A DNA stretch of 10,336 bases, from NCBI GenBank assembly GCA_002707085.1, contig PALY01000120.1:6966-17301 (forward strand), given 5' to 3'. Each line of letters begins with the position of its first letter. Position 1 is the first letter of the stretch. This document shows positions 1 through 5,885 of this stretch, piece by piece. The notes under the pieces were generated by a model that was not told the DNA's origin, did no database searches, and saw only the letters and a program-made list of their open reading frames with translations. A program made the position numbers and the translations under genes. The DNA comes from Deltaproteobacteria bacterium. Lineage in GTDB: Bacteria > Myxococcota_A > UBA796.

Positions 1-329
1 TGGGAGATCAGCCCATCTGCGGTAGCTCCAGGTAAGTGGGCGATGGCTGGAGTGAGTGGAGAGAAACCATCCTTTTCGTTGATGTATGTGGGCTGAGTTT
101 GAACCAGATTGTAGTTGCGGGGAAGCGTCTCTTCACCAAAGTTGACCTGCCATCCCGTCGCAGATGTTTCTGATTCGACCATATGGAAAGTCGATGGGAA
201 GGGAAGTCCGCACAGGGTCGGAGCAATCGGATCACAGGTTCGATCCAGGTCGGGGGTGTCGGCATTATCGGCAGAATCTGGACTTTTGGGCCCACCACAA
301 GCGAGTAAAAATAGTAGTAATGCAGACAT
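1..329 (-). CDS. Lipoprotein, C-terminally truncated by the window edge
   Basis: The frame stays open from the ATG at 329 to the left edge (109 codons visible; the 3' end lies outside). The start is supported by GGAG at 339-336, six bases upstream. Residues 2-10 are a short hydrophobic stretch ending in a lipobox (L8-L9-A10-C11). Gly at the position after Cys would suit outer-membrane sorting. An acidic, low-complexity linker follows (about residues 12-31), then a folded region with CGLPFPS near residue 42 and DGFSPLTP near residue 90. Spaced LPFPS and DGFSP motifs resemble the N-terminal region of large surface lipoproteins with hydrolase-like folds in deltaproteobacterial genomes; that family link is from memory and unproven. 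The signal peptide is odd: it is very short with no Lys or Arg before the hydrophobic core. An in-frame GTG at 341 would add only Met-Glu-Ser-Leu. The gene follows imuA by 21 bp in the same reading frame and probably shares its SOS promoter. Confidence 0.75.
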   Translation of the reverse strand, partial: MSALLLFLLACGGPKSPDSADNADTPDLDRTCDPIAPTLCGLPFPSTFHMVESETSATGWQVNFGEETLPRNYNLVQTQPTYINEKDGFSPLTPAIAHLPGATADGLIS

Positions 330-350
330 GAGGGACTCCACGATTGGGCA

Positions 351-953
351 TCATGTAGCAAAGCTGGGAGTTGTGGTCCACGGGGGAACTTTGATGATGG
401 GTGAACCAGCGGCCCCTCGTTCGATCTGAACCCGGTGGTGTCCGAGCATTCGGAGGCGGATGCTGGCCGAAAGTTGAGGGTCTGATTGTTCGCTGAGGAC
501 GATGGCCGTACTTCGTCCAGACTCGGTCGCCCGAAGCAGTCGTAGCCCATCACGCGCCAGGCGAGGAGGGTCGAGTAAAATCACCAGAGGGATGGCTCCA
601 CAGTGCGCGAGTTGAGTCGCTGCCCAGCCCGCTTTGGCGCCACCACATCGAACAAGCATAAGGTGCTTCAGGTTCACTCCTGGCAAGCCTGGCGGGTGGA
701 GCCAGCCAAGCGGATCTACGATGGCGACGGTTCGTTCTGCTTGTGTATGGGTTTGTAGAGCCGGCAGTATGAGTCCAATGCGTCCTGTGCCGACCGGCCC
801 ATGTATCAATGCGACACCGGAGTTCGGCCAGCCACCGAGATGTGTGTCTAAGGATGGATGCCCCGTGGCAGTAGGCGGTGATGGAACGCGTACAGGTGCA
901 ATTTGCGCCAAGTGCGCTCGAAGTTCTGCAATCGTAGATAAGGTGGTTGGCAT
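351..953 (-). CDS. imuA: ImuA-like SOS mutagenesis protein (RecA-fold, degenerate P-loop)
   Basis: A 200-residue protein resembling ImuA, the RecA/SulA-superfamily accessory factor that works with ImuB and DnaE2 in damage-induced translesion synthesis. Visible features are a short helical N-terminus, the approach GHPSLDTHLGGWP (31-43), a P-loop-like GPVGTGRI (52-59), a strand VAIVD (76-80), a second hydrophobic strand ending in Asp, PLVILLD (122-128), and a C-terminal segment around SIRLRML (164-170), in the order expected for ImuA. The Walker A Lys is Arg and the Ser/Thr after it is Ile, so canonical ATP binding is doubtful; degenerate P-loops are known in ImuA relatives. I chose the ATG at 953 because the frame's earlier ATG at 1040 would place the terminator, promoter and LexA site inside the gene. 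No Shine-Dalgarno is evident, fitting a very short leader. No imuB follows directly; a lipoprotein does. The call rests on motif layout and SOS control, not on a database match. Confidence 0.72.
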   Translation of the reverse strand: MPTTLSTIAELRAHLAQIAPVRVPSPPTATGHPSLDTHLGGWPNSGVALIHGPVGTGRIGLILPALQTHTQAERTVAIVDPLGWLHPPGLPGVNLKHLMLVRCGGAKAGWAATQLAHCGAIPLVILLDPPRLARDGLRLLRATESGRSTAIVLSEQSDPQLSASIRLRMLGHHRVQIERGAAGSPIIKVPPWTTTPSFAT

Positions 954-973
954 ACTGAATATATGTTCAGTAT
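952..973. promoter_or_regulatory. LexA (SOS) operator overlapping the imuA start codon
   Basis: A perfect 8-bp inverted repeat, ATACTGAA-N6-TTCAGTAT. Read on the plus strand from 955, it gives CTGAATATATGTTCAGT, which matches the Myxococcus-type LexA consensus (CTRHAMRYBYGTTCAGS, from memory) at 14 of 17 positions, including the invariant GTTCAG half. The operator covers the -10 element of the imuA promoter at one end and the first two bases of the imuA start codon at the other. Bound LexA would therefore block both RNA polymerase and any leader. Induction by DNA damage is the expected consequence for imuA and the downstream lipoprotein. Confidence 0.85.
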
Positions 974-977
974 AGCA
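969..977 (-). promoter_or_regulatory. Extended -10 promoter for imuA
   Basis: On the minus strand the sequence reads TGCTATACT, an extended -10 (TGn plus TATACT, five of six matches to TATAAT). No convincing -35 hexamer is seen 16-18 bp upstream, which extended -10 promoters can lack. Transcription would start near 962, leaving about 8-9 bases before the ATG at 953. The element lies partly inside the LexA operator. Confidence 0.55.
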
Positions 978-1005
978 TGGCTGCCGAGAAGCCTTGGGTA
1001 TGGAC

Positions 1006-1032
1006 AAAAAAAATGCCGACCCAGGGCCGGCA
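1006..1032 (-). terminator. Intrinsic terminator after the 63-residue membrane protein gene
   Basis: Bases 1014-1032 form a GC-rich hairpin. On the minus-strand RNA the stem is eight pairs with one G-U wobble and a 3-base loop (the plus-strand RNA would have an A-C mismatch there instead). On the minus strand the stem is followed directly by eight T residues (1013-1006). The orientation fits termination of the gene ending at 1064. It also insulates the LexA-controlled imuA promoter from read-through. Confidence 0.85.
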
Positions 1033-1063
1033 CAATGCAAAAATATGGCACAAAGCCATTGGT

Positions 1064-1255
1064 TTATAGGGGTGTTGAGTGATCCGTCATCACGGTTCCA
1101 CTCTCAATCCCTTTCATCTTCGCGTACACTTTCTCACCGTACACAGTGGCCCACACTGCACTCACTGTTTGTCCAACAGTTGGAAGAAGTACGATAAATG
1201 CACTTCCAACCGCGCACAGACCAAAGACGACAAGAATATTGAGTAGCAGGTACAT
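1064..1255 (-). CDS. Small single-pass membrane protein, function unknown
   Basis: A 63-residue protein I do not recognise. Residues 2-25 form one strongly hydrophobic helix with a Gly/Ala-Val-Gly-Ser centre that ends in Pro25. The rest (VGQTVSAVWATVYGEKVYAKMKG, then a polar tail) looks amphipathic with a basic patch, suggesting a short cytoplasmic or periplasmic tail. The ATG at 1255 is preceded by GGGGA at about five bases. A strong intrinsic terminator begins 32 bp after the TAA, so this appears to be a one-gene transcript, which argues for a real gene despite its size. It lies between imuA and the divergent ubiB-like gene. No LexA-like site is visible in the 136 bp upstream, so I see no evidence that it is SOS-induced. 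No convincing promoter hexamers were found. Confidence 0.65.
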   Translation of the reverse strand: MYLLLNILVVFGLCAVGSAFIVLLPTVGQTVSAVWATVYGEKVYAKMKGIESGTVMTDHSTPL

Positions 1256-1381
1256 CGGTTCCCCATGAGTATCGTTGTCTCGTTTTACCCCATGCGGCTG
1301 ATGACAGCCAGCTTGTTAGGCGTTGACGTATTGAATGGGCTGTACCATTGTGTGACCGTTAGCCCCTAACTGTTGGGTGTT

Positions 1382-1385
1382 GGAG
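1382..1385 (+). promoter_or_regulatory. Ribosome-binding site that sets the ubiB-like gene start
   Basis: GGAG followed by six bases and then GTG 1392. This is the only good Shine-Dalgarno match near the 5' end of the frame and argues against the upstream GTG 1377 and TTG 1380. Confidence 0.6.
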
Positions 1386-1391
1386 CAAAGC

Positions 1392-3101
1392 GTGGCACAT
1401 ATAAACGTACGAGATTTGGGACGTTTGCGAGATATCGCAGCCGTACTCGTACGAAATGGTTTTGGATATTTGATTCAGGGAACCTCTATTGATGTAGAGG
1501 GCGAGGTCAGTGATTCGCGGTTGTCGCCCGCTGCGCGCTTGCGCCAGGTTTTGGTTGAGTTGGGTCCGACTTTCGTGAAATTGGGTCAAGTCATGTCGGT
1601 GCGGCCTGACATCTTGCCGGGTCAATTCATTAGAGAACTAGAGTCTCTTCAGAACAATGTAGACCCTGTGGGTTTTGAAGAACTAAAGGCACACCTGGAA
1701 ACGGAATGGGGGATGCCTTTAGAGGAAAGGTTGCAGTCTATCGATGAAAAGCCTGTTGCCAGCGCATCCATTGCTCAAGTTCATAAAGCTGTCCTGCGCA
1801 GCGGAGAAACCGTTGCCATTAAGATTCAACGACCGAATATTGAGAAGCGGATCCGCTCCGATCTTCACATCTTATATTCGCTGGCTCATCTGATCACAGG
1901 GCGAATAGAGTTGCCCGGTTTCTATACACCGGTGGGTGTGGTTCAAGAGTTTGAAGCTGCAATGAATCTTGAGCTGAACTTTCTTCAGGAAGGCCAGTCT
2001 ATCAATCGTTTTCGTGGTCACTTCAAGGACCACCCTGATGTGTATGCACCCATTGTGTACGATGAGTATTCGACAGGCCGAGTGTTGGTGCTGGAGCTGC
2101 TGAAAGGCACGCCTTTCTCAGATCTTGACCCGGAAGACAAAGCCATTGTCGAGCCGGTCATGGATAAGGTGATCGATGCCACCTATCTTCAAGTCTTTGA
2201 ATACGGTTTCTTTCATGGAGATCCACATCCAGGCAACCTGATGCTTTTGGATGATGGTCGACTTGCCTTTCTAGACTTTGGCGTCACAGGACTGCTCACA
2301 GGTGAAATGCAAGACACGCTGATGAGCCTTTTTATGTCCTTGGTGTACCAGGATGCGGAGAGCGTAGCGTTGACTCTGTATCGGGCGGGGGCCACAGACG
2401 AACGGGTGGACCTGAAGGGGTTTTCTCGGGAAATCGAGCGCCTCATAACGAAGTATCATGGGTCATCTCTTACGGAACTAACGGACAAAGGCACCTTGAT
2501 GGACTTCATCGAGGTAGCGTCTACGTATCGGATTCGTCTGGTTACAGAATTTGCGGTATTGGCCCGATCAATGAGTCTACTTGATGGCGTGGCCCGTCGG
2601 TTCATTCCACATGTAGACATTGTGGCCAAAGTGACACCATATGCCCAACGTTTGATCGGCCAACGTATGGGGCCAGAGCGTTTGGGTCGGGATGCTTTTC
2701 GGCTTCTACAACAAGCCCAGATTGCGGTTCGTGACGTGCCCTTACAGCTCAACCAACTGGCCATGGACTTGCAAACCGGCAGCATCGACATCGGCACGAT
2801 TGATCGCGAATCGGACCGGATGCGCGATGAGGTTCGGTGGGTTGGAATTCGAGTATCGCTTGCGCTGATTGCAGGTGCTGCTGGGATAAGCGGCACCATT
2901 TTGTTGAGTCCGCAGTTGGAAGCTGTGGTCCGGGGAGTATTGCTTTCACAACTCCTTGGCTTTGGCTTTATTATCGTGTCCACGTCCCTTTTCTTGGGAC
3001 TTTTGATGCACACCTTATTCGCTGCCCGTATCCGTCCAAGTGATTGGTTGCGCAACTGGTTTGCCGTGATTCGGTTTTTCCTTCCGGGCAAGGAACGTTG
3101 A
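1392..3101 (+). CDS. UbiB/AarF/ABC1-family atypical protein kinase
   Basis: A 569-residue member of the ABC1/UbiB (AarF, COQ8-like) family, atypical kinases tied to quinone biosynthesis and lipid handling at the membrane. The family hallmarks are intact: the KxGQ motif (KLGQ, 63-66), the Ala-rich nucleotide loop ASASIAQVH (123-131), the VAIK lysine (about 144), the Glu-rich LELNFLQEG segment (about 193-201), the catalytic HGDPHPGN (275-282) and the metal-binding DFG (295-297). Two hydrophobic helices near the C-terminus (about 486-506 and 516-543) anchor it in the membrane, as usual for UbiB. The GTG at 1392 is chosen because GGAG (1382-1385) precedes it by six bases. Earlier in-frame GTG 1377 and TTG 1380 lack a ribosome-binding site. 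There are no other quinone genes in the window, so a role in ubiquinone or menaquinone synthesis is inferred from family only. The next gene follows after 104 bp on the same strand. Confidence 0.92.
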   Translation: MAHINVRDLGRLRDIAAVLVRNGFGYLIQGTSIDVEGEVSDSRLSPAARLRQVLVELGPTFVKLGQVMSVRPDILPGQFIRELESLQNNVDPVGFEELKAHLETEWGMPLEERLQSIDEKPVASASIAQVHKAVLRSGETVAIKIQRPNIEKRIRSDLHILYSLAHLITGRIELPGFYTPVGVVQEFEAAMNLELNFLQEGQSINRFRGHFKDHPDVYAPIVYDEYSTGRVLVLELLKGTPFSDLDPEDKAIVEPVMDKVIDATYLQVFEYGFFHGDPHPGNLMLLDDGRLAFLDFGVTGLLTGEMQDTLMSLFMSLVYQDAESVALTLYRAGATDERVDLKGFSREIERLITKYHGSSLTELTDKGTLMDFIEVASTYRIRLVTEFAVLARSMSLLDGVARRFIPHVDIVAKVTPYAQRLIGQRMGPERLGRDAFRLLQQAQIAVRDVPLQLNQLAMDLQTGSIDIGTIDRESDRMRDEVRWVGIRVSLALIAGAAGISGTILLSPQLEAVVRGVLLSQLLGFGFIIVSTSLFLGLLMHTLFAARIRPSDWLRNWFAVIRFFLPGKER

Positions 3102-3205
3102 GCAAAGCGACGCTGTCGTGGCTAAGTTGGTTGTGCGTCCCATGTGGGTATGGTAGTTTTCCGCCCTGTAAGCGCTGATTTTTTACTCAAAAAACGGATA
3201 ACAAC

Positions 3206-5047
3206 GTGGCCGAAGGTACTGGTCTGACATCACTTAAACGCGGCGACGTGATTAATAGTCGCTATGAGATCGTAAAGCCTCTCGGAGACGGGATGCTTGG
3301 GGCAACCTATTTGGCCAAGCATATGGCCAGCTCCAAACACGTCGCTATTAAGTTTTTGCATGCCCGTTTGGTGCGAAACCCGAAGGACAGAGAGCGGCTG
3401 GAAGCCGCCTTCCGTACAGCCAAGGGTCTTCGCCATGACGGCATCATTCGATACGGTGAACTGGGTAACTACGAATCGACGGTTTTCTTTACGCAGGAGT
3501 ATTACGAAGGGCAGTCGCTACGGGCGCTCATCGACGAGTACCTACAGCAAGGAAAGGCATTTTCACTTCAAGAAGCTTGTCAGATCACCATCAAAATTCT
3601 TGAGGCTGTGCAGCACCTTCATGCAGCGGACCAAGTTCATCGCAACTTGAAACCTGAGAACATTTTGGTTCATACCCAGCCTGCCGGCCCCGCCGGACAG
3701 GTTGTTCGCACAATCAAAATTACCGATGTTGGTTTGGCCGATATCGTTAATCCCTCGCTGTTCGCTGAAGGCTACATTCAACGCCGGTCTACAGGGTACT
3801 TGGCTCCAGAGCTGTCGAGCTTTGATGATGAGGGTACGTCTGTTTCGGACCTCTACTCCGTGGGCGTCATTCTTTATGAATTGTTGGTCGGGCAGCCACC
3901 GCGTGGGACCTACCTTGCACCCACCCAGTTGCGCGCAGATCTACCGGATCACATCGATGACATTGTCGAAGTGGCCATGGCCGCTGATCCTTTGGATCGA
4001 TACCCCGGCCCTCAAGACATGCTCAATGACATTCAGCGCTCATTCCAGGGCCTGATCGTATCGGCCAAGCCTCGGACGTCATTGAAGAACATCATGATTG
4101 GCATCGGTTTGACCTTGGTGGTTTTGGCCTTGGCTGGAATGTATGCCTCGACCTTCACTCAGGAAGATCACAAACGCAGTGCAGTGGAATTGGCGACTGA
4201 AGAGGATGATCGGATTCGTCGTGAAATTCGAACGCAGACCCATATGCCGACAGAAGCTGAAATGAAGGCGATGGTTCAAAGCCACAAAGACATGCTTTAC
4301 ATCCCACCCGGACCATTTATCCAAGGTCGTCTCCGTCAGGAGTCGATGAAGGCGGATGTGATCTGTAAGGTCAAGGGGGAGGGAGCCGGTGAATACTTGT
4401 TGGACGAAGATGGCAGTCCCGTCTTGGAACCACAAGTCGATAGCAAAGGAAAAGTGAAGAGAAAGGAATTGGCCAGCAAGGCTGAACCTTTGCATCGAAA
4501 GGTCAATGTTCCAGGTTTCTTTATTGATCGCTATGAGTTTCCCAACCGGACCCAAAACAAGGATGGTTCTCCGGTCATGCCGCTCACAAACGTGACGTGG
4601 CAGGCGGCCACAGAGGCGGGTGAAAGCCTGGGTAAACGCCTGTGTACAGAAGAAGAGTGGGAGAAGGCCTGTAAGGGACCGGAAAATACTGTGTACAGCT
4701 ACGATGATCGCTACGAACAAACCATGTGTGGTGGTGCTGCAGCCGAATGTTCGGATGACCCGGGTGATATTCACCATGTAGGTCAAGATCCGACGAAGAC
4801 GGAAGCCTGTATGAGTGGGTATGGCGTGGCAGATATGAGCGGTAACGTTCGTGAGTGGACGGCCAGTCAGCCAGGTACCAAGTCAGACAGAAGGACTGTG
4901 AAGGGCGGTGCGAGTACGAACAACCAACGAGGAACACGTTGTGCATACTCTGGCGATGATCGCGCCCAGAATTATGGAGACCCCTACACCGGTTTCCGTT
5001 GCTGCTTGAGTCTGCCCAGCGAAGAGGTTGAGGCGGAGAGCCAGTAG
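3206..5047 (+). CDS. Membrane receptor: Ser/Thr (pseudo)kinase domain + TM + FGE-sulfatase ectodomain
   Basis: A 613-residue fusion. Residues 20-280 are a Hanks-type kinase fold: glycine loop GDGMLG (27-32), VAIK lysine K49, catalytic-loop HRNLKPEN (145-152), TDVG (173-176) in place of DFG, YLAPE (198-202) and SDLYSVG (214-220). The HRD aspartate is Asn147, a single-base GAC-to-AAC difference, so phosphotransfer is probably lost or weak; Lys149, Asn152 and the Asp of DVG remain. One TM helix lies at about 296-314. The C-terminal region (about 360-602) is a formylglycine-generating-enzyme/sulfatase-modifying (SUMF1) fold: MLYIPPGPF, RLCTEEEWEKAC, MSGNVREW and a terminal GFRC. The paired Cys of true FGE is not visible, so oxidase activity is unlikely. 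Nine cysteines lie after the TM helix against one before it, consistent with a disulfide-bonded periplasmic domain. GTG 3206 is the likely start (weak GGAT upstream); the kinase fold begins at once. Kinase-FGE fusions are known in Myxococcota-like genomes, usually as signalling proteins of unknown ligand. Confidence 0.9.
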   Translation: MAEGTGLTSLKRGDVINSRYEIVKPLGDGMLGATYLAKHMASSKHVAIKFLHARLVRNPKDRERLEAAFRTAKGLRHDGIIRYGELGNYESTVFFTQEYYEGQSLRALIDEYLQQGKAFSLQEACQITIKILEAVQHLHAADQVHRNLKPENILVHTQPAGPAGQVVRTIKITDVGLADIVNPSLFAEGYIQRRSTGYLAPELSSFDDEGTSVSDLYSVGVILYELLVGQPPRGTYLAPTQLRADLPDHIDDIVEVAMAADPLDRYPGPQDMLNDIQRSFQGLIVSAKPRTSLKNIMIGIGLTLVVLALAGMYASTFTQEDHKRSAVELATEEDDRIRREIRTQTHMPTEAEMKAMVQSHKDMLYIPPGPFIQGRLRQESMKADVICKVKGEGAGEYLLDEDGSPVLEPQVDSKGKVKRKELASKAEPLHRKVNVPGFFIDRYEFPNRTQNKDGSPVMPLTNVTWQAATEAGESLGKRLCTEEEWEKACKGPENTVYSYDDRYEQTMCGGAAAECSDDPGDIHHVGQDPTKTEACMSGYGVADMSGNVREWTASQPGTKSDRRTVKGGASTNNQRGTRCAYSGDDRAQNYGDPYTGFRCCLSLPSEEVEAESQ

Positions 5048-5830
5048 TTAACCCTGTCTGCGCTCCTGCCAGATTTCGCTGGCGTCATGAAGTCGGTCTC
5101 GTATGATTTTGTACACACCGGGGTCGTAGGTCAGAGCGGTGTGGCCAACCTTGGTCACTTCTTCGTTCTCCATGCTGGTTTCGCCTGGGCGAGGTCGCAA
5201 GACAGAACACCACCAAGGGCAGACCAGATCATGGCGTGAGTACACGCTGGTGATGGGTATTCCAGGAGGGAAGGTGTCCTTTTTTAGCATTCGGATGAGC
5301 GCGGAACCGGGCAGCATTTGAAAGGGACTTTTGGAGATAAGGCCGCCGGCCATTAGCCCCACCCCAACAGCGGCTGTTGGGGTACCGTGATGTGGACTTC
5401 CGAGAGTAATTAGGCTCTTTGCCCGTTTGTCTCCACCGTGATGTTGCACATAGTGGCGCGCGATCATTCCGCCTTTGGAGTGCCCAATAATGTGGAAACG
5501 GTCCAGACCGTACCGGGCGCATATGCCTTCAATTTTGTCTGCGATTGTTGCAGACAAGTCAGGAATAGAACGGGTGTTGAATCGCCAAAGCAGGCCACCC
5601 AGATCGAAACTAAACACGCCGTAACCGTCGTACCGGAGTCGTTCTTCCATCACCTCCCAGACATTTCGTGTCTGGAAAAAACCGTGCAGAAGTAAGACAG
5701 TTTCTGGGTACTGTGCGAAGTCGTCCCGTCGTACGATTCGATTGCCTCGAAGGTAGACGCGGCGAATGCTACCCAACTGTTCACGCAGTGTCCTGGCGAT
5801 GGGGAGTCGGGCTGTCAGCGGGTTGTCCAT
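5048..5830 (-). CDS. Alpha/beta hydrolase, lipase/esterase-like
   Basis: A serine hydrolase of the lipase-like alpha/beta fold, about 260 residues from the chosen start. It shows the oxyanion-hole segment LLHGFFQTRNVW, the nucleophile elbow GHSKGG (catalytic Ser), the GSPHHGT segment typical of triacylglycerol lipases and PGAP1-like hydrolases, a likely acid residue in YSRHDLVCP, and the catalytic His in KVGHTAL. The triad therefore looks complete. No clear signal peptide is present, so cytoplasmic or membrane-associated action on an acyl ester is plausible; the substrate cannot be told. The start is uncertain. ATG 5830 leaves a 55-bp divergent gap to purM. ATG 5887 would add 19 residues but overlaps the purM ribosome-binding site and start and has no purine-rich site of its own. 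The stop abuts the receptor gene's stop with no base between them. Confidence 0.85.
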   Translation of the reverse strand: MDNPLTARLPIARTLREQLGSIRRVYLRGNRIVRRDDFAQYPETVLLLHGFFQTRNVWEVMEERLRYDGYGVFSFDLGGLLWRFNTRSIPDLSATIADKIEGICARYGLDRFHIIGHSKGGMIARHYVQHHGGDKRAKSLITLGSPHHGTPTAAVGVGLMAGGLISKSPFQMLPGSALIRMLKKDTFPPGIPITSVYSRHDLVCPWWCSVLRPRPGETSMENEEVTKVGHTALTYDPGVYKIIRDRLHDASEIWQERRQG

Positions 5831-5875
5831 GAATAGGGTGTATCCGGTATAAGCCAGTCGTGATAGACACACGCC

Positions 5876-5880
5876 GGAGG
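5876..5880 (+). promoter_or_regulatory. Shine-Dalgarno of purM
   Basis: GGAGG with a five-base spacer to ATG 5886. It overlaps the alternative GTG start at 5880, so ATG 5886 is preferred. It also lies inside the 5'-extended version of the divergent hydrolase gene. Confidence 0.75.
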
Positions 5881-5885
5881 TGGCC

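Noticed and set aside
954..1040. Longer imuA starting at ATG 1040 (29 extra residues)
   Set aside because: The extension would run through the terminator, the extended -10 element and the LexA operator, and its residues do not look like an ImuA N-terminus.
1323..1351. Possible sigma70 promoter for the ubiB-like gene (TTGACG then CATTGT)
   Set aside because: The -35 is good, but the best -10 at 17-bp spacing matches only three of six positions. Not strong enough to annotate.
1358..1370. Inverted repeat GTTAG-CCC-CTAAC upstream of the ubiB-like gene
   Set aside because: The stem is only five pairs with no T tract and no known operator match. It is too short to distinguish from chance.
2456..3091. 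211-codon minus-strand frame inside the ubiB-like gene
   Set aside because: A Ser/Arg-rich shadow of the conserved C-terminal half of the ABC1 kinase, with no motif of its own.
3179..3194. TTTTTT-ACTC-AAAAAA inverted repeat before the receptor gene
   Set aside because: An all A/T stem directly upstream of the start codon is not a terminator. It may only be AT-rich promoter DNA.
4079..4786. 235-codon minus-strand frame inside the receptor gene
   Set aside because: It is antisense to a well-supported coding region with recognisable domains. Its composition is unlike a real protein and it has no ribosome-binding support.
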